Part shown: in pieces, positions 14,955 through 25,481 of the stretch
Position numbering within the stretch: the stretch's first letter is position 1
Layout: each line of letters begins with the position of its first letter
Assembly: GCA_937988885.1 (NCBI GenBank)
Contig: CALKHR010000133.1
Location: forward strand, 1 to 51,266
Length of the DNA stretch: 51,266 nt
From: an uncultured Roseiflexaceae bacterium
GTDB taxonomy: Bacteria > Chloroflexota > Chloroflexia > Chloroflexales > Roseiflexaceae
Direction: 5' to 3'
Program-made: the position numbers and the translations under genes
Notes under the pieces: generated by a model
Seen by the model: the letters and a program-made list of their open reading frames with translations, nothing else
Database searches by the model: none
What the model was told of the DNA's origin: nothing

Positions 14955-15551
14955 CTATTGGGATGCGGCGGCGTTTGGTGATTTGGGGGTGATGTTGAAG
15001 CGATTCATGGCGATGGTGAAGCTTTCTCGCACGATTGTGTCGGTGGCGTCGGCCACGCGCTCGATCAGGGCGGGCAGTTGCTCCTGCTCATCGCGGGTGA
15101 AGCGCCCCAGGACGTAACTGGCTGCGTCGCGTCCGGCGGGGCCTTGGCCGATGCCGAAACGGATGCGGGGAAAGACTTGGTTGCCCAGTTGGCCGATGAT
15201 CGATTTCATGCCGTTGTGCGAGCCGGGGCTGCCCTTCTCGCGGAGCCGCAGGGTGCCGAATGGGATGTCCATGTCGTCGTAGATGACGAGTAGCTCGGTG
15301 GCGGGAGTGATTTTGTACCAGTTGATGAGGCCAATGACGGCCTGGCCGCTCAGGTTCATGTAGGTGAAGGGCTTGGCGAGGACCACGCGTTGGTCGCCGA
15401 TCCGGCCCTCGGCGATGCGGGCTTTGGCTTGTTTTTTGTTGAAGTCGAGGTTATGCCGTCTGGCGATGGCATTGAGGCATTCGAAGCCGATGTTATGACG
15501 GGTGTTTTTGTATTCTTCGCCTGGATTGCCAAGGCCAACGATTAACCACAC
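14955..15551 (-). CDS. pth: peptidyl-tRNA hydrolase
   Basis: Protein of 198 residues, standard Pth length. N-terminal L-I-V-G-L-G-N-P-G-E-E-Y-K-N-T-R-H-N-I-G-F carries the conserved Asn and catalytic His. Further on are K-P-F-T-Y-M-N-L-S-G and D-D-M-D-I-P-F-G, then G-S-P-G-S-H-N-G-M-K-S-I. It cleaves peptidyl-tRNA released by stalled ribosomes. The start is a GTG at 15551 with GGAGG seven bases upstream; the frame stays open further up but without family similarity. It lies behind dnaX on the same strand with a 226-base gap downstream, in which no gene was seen. Confidence 0.95.
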   Translation of the reverse strand: MWLIVGLGNPGEEYKNTRHNIGFECLNAIARRHNLDFNKKQAKARIAEGRIGDQRVVLAKPFTYMNLSGQAVIGLINWYKITPATELLVIYDDMDIPFGTLRLREKGSPGSHNGMKSIIGQLGNQVFPRIRFGIGQGPAGRDAASYVLGRFTRDEQEQLPALIERVADATDTIVRESFTIAMNRFNITPKSPNAAASQ

Positions 15552-15629
15552 GGTAGACCTCCACTCGGTTGTTGCGGTTATGTTCTGGCAGATTGTACCG
15601 AGAAACGCCTGCCAGGGCAAGCGCCTGCG

Positions 15630-15638
15630 TGGTATAAT
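15630..15638 (+). promoter_or_regulatory. extended -10 promoter for the GH13 gene
   Basis: TGGTATAAT on the plus strand, about 120 bases before the glycosidase start. No strong -35 is seen. The same TGGTATAAT is used at dnaX. Confidence 0.5.
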
Positions 15639-15756
15639 CCGCAGAGTCGTGAGTGATTGTGAACTCGTTTTACACCGATGTACTGCGGGGGGTGGCGAGG
15701 AGTGCTGTGCATGTGCCTCGTTTGTGGAAGCAGTAGTGTGTTGAAAGAGTGTGCCC

Positions 15757-17187
15757 ATGGCTGAGTTAGCGGCGCCGTTTGTTACTCCGGATTGGGTGAA
15801 GCACGCGGTGTTCTATCAGATTTTCCCCGAGCGCTTTGCCAATGGTGATGTTTCGAATGATCCTGAGAATGTCGAGCCTTGGGGTTCGCCGCCGACGCTG
15901 TACAATTTTATGGGCGGCGATCTGCAAGGGATTATCGACCATATCGATTATCTGTACGATTTAGGAATCACAGCGCTGTATCTCAACCCCATTTTCCAGG
16001 CCACCTCGAACCATAAGTACAATACGTTCGATTATTTTCGGATCGATCCACACTTCGGCGATTTGGAGACGTTTCGCCGTTTGGTGAGCGTTGCGCACGA
16101 ACGTGGCATCAAGATTGTGTTGGACGCGGTGTTTAACCATTGTGGGCGCGGTTTCTATGCGTTTAACGATGTGTTGGAGAACGGTTCGCATTCGCCCTAC
16201 CTCAAGTGGTTTCACATCGAACATTTTCCGCTGCATGCGTACGACGATAGCCAGCCGCACGGGTATCGCACGTGGTGGGATTTCCGTTCGCTGCCGAAGT
16301 TTAATACCGATCACCCGCCAGTGCGGCGCTATTTGCTCGATGTGGCCCGATACTGGATCGAGCAGGGGGCCGATGGCTGGCGGTTGGATGTGCCAAACGA
16401 GATCGCCGATCACAATTTTTGGCGCGAGTTCCGCAAGGTGGTGAAGGGTGTGAACCCTGAGGCGTATATCGTGGGCGAGATCTGGCACGATGCGACGCCG
16501 TGGTTGGATGGGACGCAGTTCGATGCGGTGATGAACTACTTGTTCCGCGATCTGTGCCGCGATTTTTTTGCTCGTGATGTGATCCGCGCCGATGCGTTCG
16601 ATGCGGGCATCACGAATCTGTTGAAGTTGTACCCACGCGCTGCCACCGATGCGCAGTTGAATCTGTTGGGGAGCCACGATACTGCGCGCTTCCGCACGGA
16701 GGCGCAGGGCGATGTGGCGCGCTTACGCTTGGCGACGCTGTTCCAGATGACGTTTCCCGGCGCGCCGTGCATTTACTACGGCGATGAGATCGGGCTTGAG
16801 GGCGGCGGCGATCCGCATTGTCGGGCATGTTTCCCGTGGGACCCGGCGCATTGGGATCATGACTTGCTGGAGTGGACGCGCCGCTGCGTGCGGTTGCGCC
16901 ACGAGCATCCGGCGCTGCGCACTGGCGAGTACCGTTCGCTATTGGCCCGTTCGACGATCAATGTGTATGCGTTTGCCCGTTGGAACGAGCAGGAGCAGTG
17001 CATCGTGGCGTTGAACAATCGCGATATCACACGCACGTTGGATCTGCCGTTGGGCGGCCTGCCGATCCCCGATGGGGCAGAGTTGTGTGATCTGTTGAGC
17101 GGCGAGGTGTACCACACACGGGCCGGGAGAGTCGAGGGAGTGCGGGTGCCCAAGCGCAGCGGGGCGCTGTTGCATCGCATGGTGTAG
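15757..17187 (+). CDS. GH13 alpha-glycosidase (neopullulanase/cyclomaltodextrinase-like)
   Basis: Protein of 476 residues, cytoplasmic, lacking a signal peptide. GH13 regions in order: V-F-Y-Q-I-F-P-E-R-F near the start, region I D-A-V-F-N-H, region II G-W-R-L-D-V-P-N-E-I with the nucleophile Asp, region III V-G-E-I-W with the acid Glu, and region IV L-L-G-S-H-D-T-A-R with the transition-state Asp. Y-Y-G-D-E-I-G-L follows, then a C-terminal beta domain. The V-P-N-E pattern fits the neopullulanase/maltogenic-amylase/cyclomaltodextrinase group, though the usual N-terminal extra domain of that group is missing. The ATG at 15757 follows AAAGAG; a GTG two codons earlier is possible. It likely degrades maltodextrins or stored glucan. 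Confidence 0.9.
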   Translation: MAELAAPFVTPDWVKHAVFYQIFPERFANGDVSNDPENVEPWGSPPTLYNFMGGDLQGIIDHIDYLYDLGITALYLNPIFQATSNHKYNTFDYFRIDPHFGDLETFRRLVSVAHERGIKIVLDAVFNHCGRGFYAFNDVLENGSHSPYLKWFHIEHFPLHAYDDSQPHGYRTWWDFRSLPKFNTDHPPVRRYLLDVARYWIEQGADGWRLDVPNEIADHNFWREFRKVVKGVNPEAYIVGEIWHDATPWLDGTQFDAVMNYLFRDLCRDFFARDVIRADAFDAGITNLLKLYPRAATDAQLNLLGSHDTARFRTEAQGDVARLRLATLFQMTFPGAPCIYYGDEIGLEGGGDPHCRACFPWDPAHWDHDLLEWTRRCVRLRHEHPALRTGEYRSLLARSTINVYAFARWNEQEQCIVALNNRDITRTLDLPLGGLPIPDGAELCDLLSGEVYHTRAGRVEGVRVPKRSGALLHRMV

Positions 17188-17205
17188 CGGTTTTGTTGAA
17201 CAAAG

Positions 17206-17239
17206 AGAGGGGCAAACTCGGTGATGAGTTTGCCCCTCT
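17206..17239. terminator. bidirectional terminator between convergent genes
   Basis: Perfect 14-base stem AGAGGGGCAAACTC / GAGTTTGCCCCTCT with a 6-base loop, T-rich on the plus side. It serves the GH13 gene (+) and the sortase-substrate gene (-). Confidence 0.85.
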
Positions 17240-17259
17240 TGTTTATGTTGCAGTACTGG

Positions 17260-19278
<2,019 letters not shown>

Positions 19279-19297
19279 TATCCTTCCACATGCCTGA

Positions 19298-20176
19298 CTA
19301 AGCGCTAGGGATAGGCTCTGAGCCTACCAGATCAGCGACGACGACAAGCCGTTGTGTATCCCAATTCGTGCAAGTGAGCAGTGTCAGGACGCGAGTACTT
19401 GTCGGATACAGGACTTCGATCTGGTGTGGCCAGACACTCTCCTTGGAGCGAACGCGATAGTGATAGCGCCAGCCGCCTGCGTCGAGGTACACATCATCGT
19501 TGAAAGTGAGCTCATCGAGCCTGCCAAATACAGCACCGCGCAACCCAGCGTGTCCAGCCAGCACAGTATTCGTTTGATCGGGGCCAAGCTCGCCTGGTAG
19601 GCCAGTGCCGTGGAGATAACCGGCGGCATATTCGGCCACCTCCCAGACACCATCGACAATGAACACTTCTTTGACGGATGTATCAAGCTCGATGGCTGGA
19701 ATGATCAACCGCGAAGGTTGTTGAGCGACGGCGACGGGCTCTGTGAATGGTTGAGCACCGGGAGCCATATAATCGATCACGGCTTCTGCGCTCGGCAAGG
19801 ACGGGCTGGTGTACGGCAGATACGCGGCTGCTTGAATAGATTGAGAGTGTGTCGTAATTGATGGTGGCGGGGCTGCAATAGCCGTCTGCTCCCTGACATG
19901 CAGCCAATCGCGGAGCGGGCCATCGACGAACCAGTAGCCGAATACCGCCAAGGTCGCCAGCATGAGCAGTAGCTCGCTGCGGTGCAGCAGGGTATCGACC
20001 CAAGTTCGAAACGAATAATTGCGCAGAGCGTGACGGCGTAGCTCTTGCGCTGATTGGAGCGTGATCGGCCTGAGTCGTGTATCGGTGCCTGTGAGAGGCA
20101 CTTCGAGGAGCGACTGCAGGAGATCCTGCGATTCTGGGTTGTGTGATCCAACAGGAGGTCGAGGCTGGATTGCCAT
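19298..20176 (-). CDS. sortase
   Basis: Protein of 292 residues. A long N-terminal cytoplasmic part precedes one membrane helix (about 66-84), then an extracellular spacer, and the sortase beta-barrel starts near R-L-I-I-P-A-I-E-L-D-T. Catalytic residues: His209 in V-L-A-G-H-A-G, Cys269 in T-L-L-T-C-T, and Arg276 in T-Q-R-L-V-V-V. All three are present, so it should be active. It cuts a sorting motif between Thr and the next residue and transfers the protein to an amine acceptor. The ATG at 20176 has GAGAGG six bases upstream. The gene directly downstream, 19 bases away, encodes a protein ending in an L-P-E-T-S signal, its probable substrate. Confidence 0.9.
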   Translation of the reverse strand: MAIQPRPPVGSHNPESQDLLQSLLEVPLTGTDTRLRPITLQSAQELRRHALRNYSFRTWVDTLLHRSELLLMLATLAVFGYWFVDGPLRDWLHVREQTAIAAPPPSITTHSQSIQAAAYLPYTSPSLPSAEAVIDYMAPGAQPFTEPVAVAQQPSRLIIPAIELDTSVKEVFIVDGVWEVAEYAAGYLHGTGLPGELGPDQTNTVLAGHAGLRGAVFGRLDELTFNDDVYLDAGGWRYHYRVRSKESVWPHQIEVLYPTSTRVLTLLTCTNWDTQRLVVVADLVGSEPIPSA

Positions 20177-20221
20177 TTCAGGCCTCTCGGCGCTGCCTCT
20201 CACTTATAGAATACACGGTTG

Positions 20222-20250
20222 ATTATACACTACGCACTGGTGGGCCGCAA
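20222..20250 (-). promoter_or_regulatory. promoter of the sortase-substrate operon
   Basis: Minus strand TTGCGG (20250-20245), 17-base spacer, perfect TATAAT (20227-20222), 45 bases before the sortase start. Confidence 0.7.
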
Positions 20251-20466
20251 TAGTACAATGGTATCTAATGGGATCGAACGCAAATGGGAAGCCGCCGAGT
20301 GTAAAGTGATCTGGGGATAATGGGCCTCAAAAGCTACGATTTTATGTCGTTTTGGCCCCAATATTGCATGGCGCGTGGGTTTGCTTTCGAACGATTACAT
20401 AGTCGAGGATAACCAGTGAGATCGGATATGGTTGGGCTATTTTGCTGAATAGCTGCTGTTGTTTGA

Positions 20467-20502
20467 GGGATCGACCTTCTGCGCGTGCAAAAGGTCGATC
20501 CC
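20467..20502 (-). terminator. hairpin after the pyr operon
   Basis: Perfect 12-base stem GGGATCGACCTT / AAGGTCGATCCC, 12-base loop, 42 bases past the pyrE stop. No strong T-run follows on the minus strand, so it may act with Rho or as a 3-prime stabilising hairpin. Confidence 0.55.
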
Positions 20503-20544
20503 AATTTGAAGAGTGCTCTTGTCGAGCCGAAGCCACATGGGGCG

Positions 20545-21153
20545 CTACTTGCCGCCTTTGCCGACGCTGGTGTTGATCGGCACGTTCGCCGCGCAGAGCG
20601 GGCACTCGGCGGCGTCCCATGAACTGAGTGGTAGCGCGGTGAGGGTGAACAGTTCGGGCGCGCTCACCATTTCGGCGGTCACGTTGCCGCGATTGCAGAG
20701 CGCCCCCACGCCGATCACTTGGCCACCCGCCGCCTGCACCGCCTCCACCACCTGGCGAGCCGAGCCGCCCGTGGTCAGAATGTCCTCGACGATCAACACG
20801 CGCTTGCCGGGGATGAAATCGGCATAGCCGCGCCGAAAGACGCGCTGATCGTTGACTTCCTCGGCGTAGATCGCGACTGGCGGTTTGCCATCGACGAGTT
20901 GCCCCAAGTGGTAGGCGACCCACTGCGTCAAGATCACGCCGCCGACGGTCGGTCCGGCCACCACGTCGATATTCGCCTTGGCGAAGTGCTCGGCGATCCA
21001 TCGGCAGACGGTGGATGTATCGGCGGGCGAAGTGTAGAGCGCATCTTTGTTGACGTAGGCTTCGCCATGCCGTCCTGATTTGTAGATAACGTGCGTATTG
21101 GTGAGAACAGCGCCAACGCGCTCAAGGATCGTGAGAACTTCCTGCTGGGTCAT
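20545..21153 (-). CDS. pyrE: orotate phosphoribosyltransferase
   Basis: Protein of 202 residues. The PRPP-binding motif V-L-I-V-E-D-I-L-T-T-G-G-S-A is at about 120-133, with Y-K-S-G-R-H-G and V-A-G-P-T-V-G-G-V-I earlier. It converts orotate plus PRPP to OMP. The C-terminus has C-P-L-C-A, unusual in the E. coli-type enzyme but known in the longer PyrE subtype. Its ATG overlaps the pyrF stop by four bases (ATGA), so translation is coupled. Last gene of the pyr operon. Confidence 0.95.
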   Translation of the reverse strand: MTQQEVLTILERVGAVLTNTHVIYKSGRHGEAYVNKDALYTSPADTSTVCRWIAEHFAKANIDVVAGPTVGGVILTQWVAYHLGQLVDGKPPVAIYAEEVNDQRVFRRGYADFIPGKRVLIVEDILTTGGSARQVVEAVQAAGGQVIGVGALCNRGNVTAEMVSAPELFTLTALPLSSWDAAECPLCAANVPINTSVGKGGK

Positions 21154-21872
21154 GCTACACCTTCTAATTCGGCGACAATACGTTCGACAGCGGCGACGGG
21201 CGAGCCAATCGCAGCGGGTGGGTTGGTGATCGGGCGCCCGATCACCATATAATCGGTGCCGGTTGCGAGTGCATCGGCGGGTGTGAGCGGTCGGCGCTGA
21301 TCGTTGCCGACGGCCCACTGCGGGCGGATGCTCGGTGTGACGGTCAGGAACTGCTGGCCACAGGTCCGTTTGACGGCGGCTGTCTCGCGCGCCGAACAGA
21401 CCACGCCATCGAGTCCGGCCTCTTGCGCGAGGCTGGCCATACGCACCACGTAGTCCTCAAGGCGCTCGCGAATGCCGAGCTGGCTGCGCAGCGCGTCCTC
21501 ACTCCAACTGGTCAGCACCGTCACGCCGATGATCAGCGGCGGCTTGGCCATGGCGGCCCGCGCAGTCTCGACTGCGGCGCGCATCATTTCTAGCCCGCCG
21601 TCGCAGTGCAGGTTGAACATTTTGACGCCTGGCTTGGCGACGGCGCGCACGGCTCCCGCCACGGTGTTCGGGATATCCTTAAACTTTAGGTCAACAAACA
21701 GATCGCCACCTGCAGCGCTGATCGTTTCGATGACGCGGTTGGTACCCTCGCTGTTGCACAGTTCGAGGCCAACCTTGAAGCCGCCAACTTTGCCTTTGAG
21801 CTGTTCAACAAGCCCTAGCGCTTCGCTGAGGGTCGGCACATCGAGCGCCACAAGGATGCGTTTGATTGACAT
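21150..21872 (-). CDS. pyrF: orotidine-5'-phosphate decarboxylase
   Basis: Protein of 240 residues, normal for the short PyrF family. The catalytic D-x-K-x-x-D array is F-V-D-L-K-F-K-D-I-P-N-T-V, and L-V-A-L-D-V-P is at the N-terminus. The phosphate-binding end is D-Y-M-V-I-G-R-P-I-T. It decarboxylates OMP to UMP. AGGAAG precedes the ATG. It lies 34 bases after pyrD and overlaps pyrE. Confidence 0.95.
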   Translation of the reverse strand: MSIKRILVALDVPTLSEALGLVEQLKGKVGGFKVGLELCNSEGTNRVIETISAAGGDLFVDLKFKDIPNTVAGAVRAVAKPGVKMFNLHCDGGLEMMRAAVETARAAMAKPPLIIGVTVLTSWSEDALRSQLGIRERLEDYVVRMASLAQEAGLDGVVCSARETAAVKRTCGQQFLTVTPSIRPQWAVGNDQRRPLTPADALATGTDYMVIGRPITNPPAAIGSPVAAVERIVAELEGVA

Positions 21873-21906
21873 AAGCTTCCTGCTTTCTATTCCAAAGGGT
21901 GGCCGC

Positions 21907-22950
21907 TTAACGCCGCGCCACCAGTGTGCGGTTGAGCGTGCTGGGTAGGCTCGGGCCGCTATACACGAAGCCGGTGTACACCTGCAACAGCGCAGCCCCG
22001 GCGTCGAGCATGCGTTGCGCGTCGTCGGCGGTGAAGATGCCCCCCACGCCGATAATCGGCAGTTGGCCGTTGGTGCGGCGGCTGATCAGGCGCACCACTT
22101 CCTGCGAACGCGCTGCGAGTGGCTTGCCGCTCAGGCCGCCCTGCTCGTCGATGTTGGTACGCAGGTTCGGTCGTGCGATCGTGGTGTTGGTGGCGATCAG
22201 GCCATCGATCTGATGATCGGCGCAGACTTGCAGCACATCGTCGAGCGCTTCGTCGCTGAGGTCGGGCGCGACTTTGACGAAGAGCGGCTTGACCTTCTGC
22301 TGGCCGCTGAGTTGGCGCTGTTTTTGGCGCAGGGCGCCCAACAGTTCGTCGAGTTGCGCCTTCTCTTGCAGGCCGCGCAGCCCGGGCGTGTTCGGCGAGC
22401 TGACGTTGATGGCGAAGTAGCTGCCGTAGCGATAGAGTTGTTCGAGCGAGGTGCAGTAGTCCTCGGCGGCCTGTTCGAGCGGCGTGACCTTGGATTTGCC
22501 CAGGCTGATGCCGAGCGGGATGCCGAGCGGGGGCGTGCGGCTCAGTTGCTCGGCCAGCGCGGCGGCACCGTGATTGTTGAAGCCCATGCGGTTGATCAAC
22601 GCTTGATCGGATGGCAGGCGGAACAGGCGTGGGCGTGGGTTGCCAGGCTGCGCCAAGGCCGTGACGGTGCCCACCTCGACCGAACCGAAACCCAGCGCCT
22701 CCCACGCGGGCAGGGCGATACCGTTCTTATCCATTCCCGCCGCCAAGCCGATCGGGTTTGGGAAGGGGATGCCCGCCACAACGCGGTTGAGCGATTCGTG
22801 CTGGAAGCGGTAGCGTAGCCGAAGCAGAGCGAGTAGCGGTGGGGTGACGCCGATCCGATGGAGCGCGTGTAGGGTGGCTTCGTGAATCGTTTCGGGATCG
22901 CGACGGGAGAGCGCAAACAGCAGCGGTCTAACTAGGGATGTATAGAACAC
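21907..22950 (-). CDS. pyrD: dihydroorotate dehydrogenase, class 2 (quinone type)
   Basis: Protein of 347 residues. It has the N-terminal amphipathic extension typical of class 2 (residues 1-45, F-Y-T-S-L-V-R-P-L-L-F), which associates with the membrane. Motifs are G-L-A-A-G-M-D-K-N-G (68-77), R-M-G-F-N-N-H-G (121-128), and I-N-V-S-S-P-N-T-P-G-L-R (181-192) where Ser185 is the class 2 catalytic base; class 1 enzymes have Cys there. C-terminal I-G-V-G-G-I-F-T binds the FMN phosphate. Start is a GTG at 22950 with a GAGACGA-type ribosome site. It sits 36 bases after a pyrK-like gene, an unexpected partner for this class. Confidence 0.93.
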   Translation of the reverse strand: MFYTSLVRPLLFALSRRDPETIHEATLHALHRIGVTPPLLALLRLRYRFQHESLNRVVAGIPFPNPIGLAAGMDKNGIALPAWEALGFGSVEVGTVTALAQPGNPRPRLFRLPSDQALINRMGFNNHGAAALAEQLSRTPPLGIPLGISLGKSKVTPLEQAAEDYCTSLEQLYRYGSYFAINVSSPNTPGLRGLQEKAQLDELLGALRQKQRQLSGQQKVKPLFVKVAPDLSDEALDDVLQVCADHQIDGLIATNTTIARPNLRTNIDEQGGLSGKPLAARSQEVVRLISRRTNGQLPIIGVGGIFTADDAQRMLDAGAALLQVYTGFVYSGPSLPSTLNRTLVARR

Positions 22951-22986
22951 AGTCGTCTCAAGTCCTCGTTTGAAGGCTTCAATTGG

Positions 22987-23790
22987 CTAGGCGGCCACAT
23001 CGCGCAGATCAAACACCGGGCCATGGGTGCACAGCAATCGGGTGCGCTTGCGCAATTCGATCGCGCAGACACCGCAGGCTCCCACGCCGCAGACCAGCGG
23101 GCCATCGAGCAACACCTCGGCGAAGCCACGCTGCCAGCGGTATTTGGTGCGCTGAACAGTGTCGAGCAGCGTGTGCAAATGGCTCTGTGGCAGCGCCGCG
23201 AACAGTTGGTCGGCCCAGGTGATGCTGCCCGGCAGGTCGGTGATGCTAGGCTGGTAGATCGCCGTAGGCAGGCCGAGATCCGCGCTCTGCAATGCGACAA
23301 AGCCTTGATACTCGACCTCGCCTGGCAGCAGGAATGGCGGTGGGAGCGCATCGGCGTGGCTGGCGCTGGCGAGCAAGGTGACGGTGCTGCCTCGTTGAGA
23401 TGCCGTGCGGGCCAGGAGCATCAGCGCGGCCAACCCACGGTCCTGGCCGATCAGCAGCAGGTTGCGGTTGCGCTCGTTCACATTGAACGGTTGCCCCAGC
23501 GGCCCAAGCAGATCGAGCGTTTCGCCGGGACGGGCGCGGGCCAGCCATTGCAGGCCACGGTCATCGGGTTCGTAGAGCAGGCCGATCTGCCCAAGCGCTG
23601 GCTCGGCGGCGGCCACGAACAGCGCCCGACGCAGCAGCGGATCGTAGCTATCGGGGTCGGAGCAGCGAATCAGCACATAGTGGCCGGGCCGCACGCTGCG
23701 GGCTAACCCGGGCGCTTCGAGCGTGAGCCAACGCAGGCGGCTGGTGGCCTCGCGCTGATCGACAATCGTGCTGTGCTGTTGTTGAGCCAT
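22987..23790 (-). CDS. pyrK: dihydroorotate dehydrogenase electron-transfer subunit (PyrK-like)
   Basis: Protein of 267 residues from the ATG at 23790; another ATG at 23823 would add 11 residues and neither has a clear ribosome site. Ferredoxin-reductase-like layout: an FAD-binding barrel with R-P-G-H-Y-V-L-I-R and L-R-R-A-L-F-V-A, a nucleotide-binding lobe (N-L-L-L-I-G-Q-D-R-G-L-A-A-L), and a C-terminal [2Fe-2S] site C-G-V-G-A-C-G-V-C followed 11 residues later by another Cys (C-x4-C-x2-C-x11-C). In class 1B DHODs PyrK passes electrons from PyrD to NAD. Here the adjacent PyrD is class 2, so its true partner is open. Confidence 0.8.
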   Translation of the reverse strand: MAQQQHSTIVDQREATSRLRWLTLEAPGLARSVRPGHYVLIRCSDPDSYDPLLRRALFVAAAEPALGQIGLLYEPDDRGLQWLARARPGETLDLLGPLGQPFNVNERNRNLLLIGQDRGLAALMLLARTASQRGSTVTLLASASHADALPPPFLLPGEVEYQGFVALQSADLGLPTAIYQPSITDLPGSITWADQLFAALPQSHLHTLLDTVQRTKYRWQRGFAEVLLDGPLVCGVGACGVCAIELRKRTRLLCTHGPVFDLRDVAA

Positions 23791-23871
23791 TGCTTTGGGT
23801 GCCAACCGCGTCGGGCTGTGCATCGGGTGGATGCTGGCGGCGCGGTTGGCGACATACGCCTGCTGTGGCGA

Positions 23872-25359
23872 TTAATCCTCGTCGTTGTTATCGTTGTCCA
23901 AGATGCCATCGAGCTTCGAGGCTTGCTGGAGCATCCCAGTGCCGACACCGAAGTTGCCCCGTCGGTAGACGATCTGGCCGCGCGACATGGTGAGCATCAC
24001 TTGGCCCTTGAGCTGCTGGCCGATGATAGGCGTGTTAATGCCCTTGGAGACCAACTTATCGGCTTCGACCTTCCAGGAGCGCTCGGTATCGAAGATCACG
24101 ATGTCGGCGGGCATGCCAGCGCGCAGGGTGGCAGGAGCGCGGCCCAACACGCTCGCGGGGCCTTCGGTCAACTTCGAGACCAGATGGAGCAGATCCATCT
24201 CGCCGCGATGCACCAGCGTCAACACCAGGCCGAGCGCTGTCTCCAGGCCCGTGATGCCGGGCGCTGCCAAGCGATATTCGACATCTTTATCGACCTTGCT
24301 GTGCGGCGCGTGGTCGGTCGCGATCGCGTCGATGGTGCCGTCGCGCAGACCCTCGATCAGCGCTTCCACATCCTCCTCGCCGCGCAGTGGAGGGCTGACG
24401 CGCGTGCTGGTGTCGTAGGGCGGCAACAGCGTCGGATCGAGCCATTCGGGCAGGCCCAAGCCCGCCTCGGCCTTGGACTGCTTGCGGCTGCGGAACGCCT
24501 CGTTCTCCTCGGCATTCAGCATCGAACCCATCACCCAACGGTCGGTGAGCGTGAGGTGGTGCGGTGTCACCTCGGCGGTTACGCGCACGCCGCGCTCCTT
24601 GGCATGGCGGATCAGCGCCACACCGCCCGCCGTGCTCACGTGGCAGATGTGGATGTGCGCGCCGGTCGCCTCGGCCAGCATAATGTCGCGGGCGATCATC
24701 ACTTCCTCGGCGGCTGCCGGGTAGCCGGGCAGGCCCAAGCGCATGCTCACCGCGCCTTCGTGCATCGCCCAGCCCTTGCTCAGCGTCAAGTCCTCGCAGT
24801 GGCTCATAATCGGGATGTTGAGCATCGCCGCGTAGGCCATCGCGTTGCGCATGATGGCCGGGTTGCTCACCGGGCTACCGTCGTCGCTGAACGCCACACA
24901 ACCAGCCTCGGCCAGCTCGGTCATTTCGGTCAGCGTGACGCCCTCGCGGCCCAGGGTGATGGCGCCGATCGGCTCGACCTTCACCACACCACGGCGGCGG
25001 GCGATGTCGCGCATCTGGCGCACCGTCACCGCCCGATCGAGTGCGGGCTTCGTGTTCGGCATCGCGCAGATGGTGGTGAAGCCACCGCGTGCGGCGGCTA
25101 GCGTGCCTGTGGCGATCGTCTCTTTGTGCTCCTCGCCTGGCTCGCGCAAGTGAGTGTGCAGATCGATGAAGCCAGGGGCGATCATCGCGCCACGGGCGTT
25201 GATGACCTCGATATCGCCGCCGATCGGCTCGTGCTCGACCGTGAGATCGGCCAGTTCCATCACTCGCGAGATCTTGCTATCCTCGATCAGCACATTGCCG
25301 ATCGTGGCGACGCGGCGGGTTGGGTCGATGATATTGCCGTTTTTGATTAGGTAACGCAT
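23872..25359 (-). CDS. pyrC: dihydroorotase with an internal insertion
   Basis: Protein of 495 residues, about 65 longer than the usual 430. Type I dihydroorotase: metal-binding D-L-H-T-H-L-R at 66-72, I-M-S-H-C-E-D near 184-190, H-I-C-H-V-S-T near 237-243, and A-T-D-H-A-P-H with the catalytic Asp. An insertion of about 40 polar residues (about 275-315) lies between T-P-H-H-L-T-L-T and V-S-P-P-L-R, in the region of the substrate loop. The C-terminus ends in an Asp/Asn/Glu-rich tail. GAGG lies before the ATG at 25359. It cyclises carbamoyl-aspartate to dihydroorotate. Confidence 0.95.
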   Translation of the reverse strand: MRYLIKNGNIIDPTRRVATIGNVLIEDSKISRVMELADLTVEHEPIGGDIEVINARGAMIAPGFIDLHTHLREPGEEHKETIATGTLAAARGGFTTICAMPNTKPALDRAVTVRQMRDIARRRGVVKVEPIGAITLGREGVTLTEMTELAEAGCVAFSDDGSPVSNPAIMRNAMAYAAMLNIPIMSHCEDLTLSKGWAMHEGAVSMRLGLPGYPAAAEEVMIARDIMLAEATGAHIHICHVSTAGGVALIRHAKERGVRVTAEVTPHHLTLTDRWVMGSMLNAEENEAFRSRKQSKAEAGLGLPEWLDPTLLPPYDTSTRVSPPLRGEEDVEALIEGLRDGTIDAIATDHAPHSKVDKDVEYRLAAPGITGLETALGLVLTLVHRGEMDLLHLVSKLTEGPASVLGRAPATLRAGMPADIVIFDTERSWKVEADKLVSKGINTPIIGQQLKGQVMLTMSRGQIVYRRGNFGVGTGMLQQASKLDGILDNDNNDED

Positions 25360-25481
25360 AAAATCCTCAATGATGAGCGATTGGTTCGCGGCCTCGTTCA
25401 ACAGGACGCGACCTGTACTTCACACGATAAAAACAACAGTTGTGATGGTGTGCTCCAGAGAGACACCGTTTCGTGGTGGCG

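Larger units (their letters stand above)
20177..20544. other. intergenic region between pyrE and the sortase operon
   Basis: No gene seen. It holds a promoter for the sortase operon (20222-20250) and a 12-base-stem hairpin (20467-20502) behind pyrE. The part between is AT-richer than its flanks. Confidence 0.6.
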
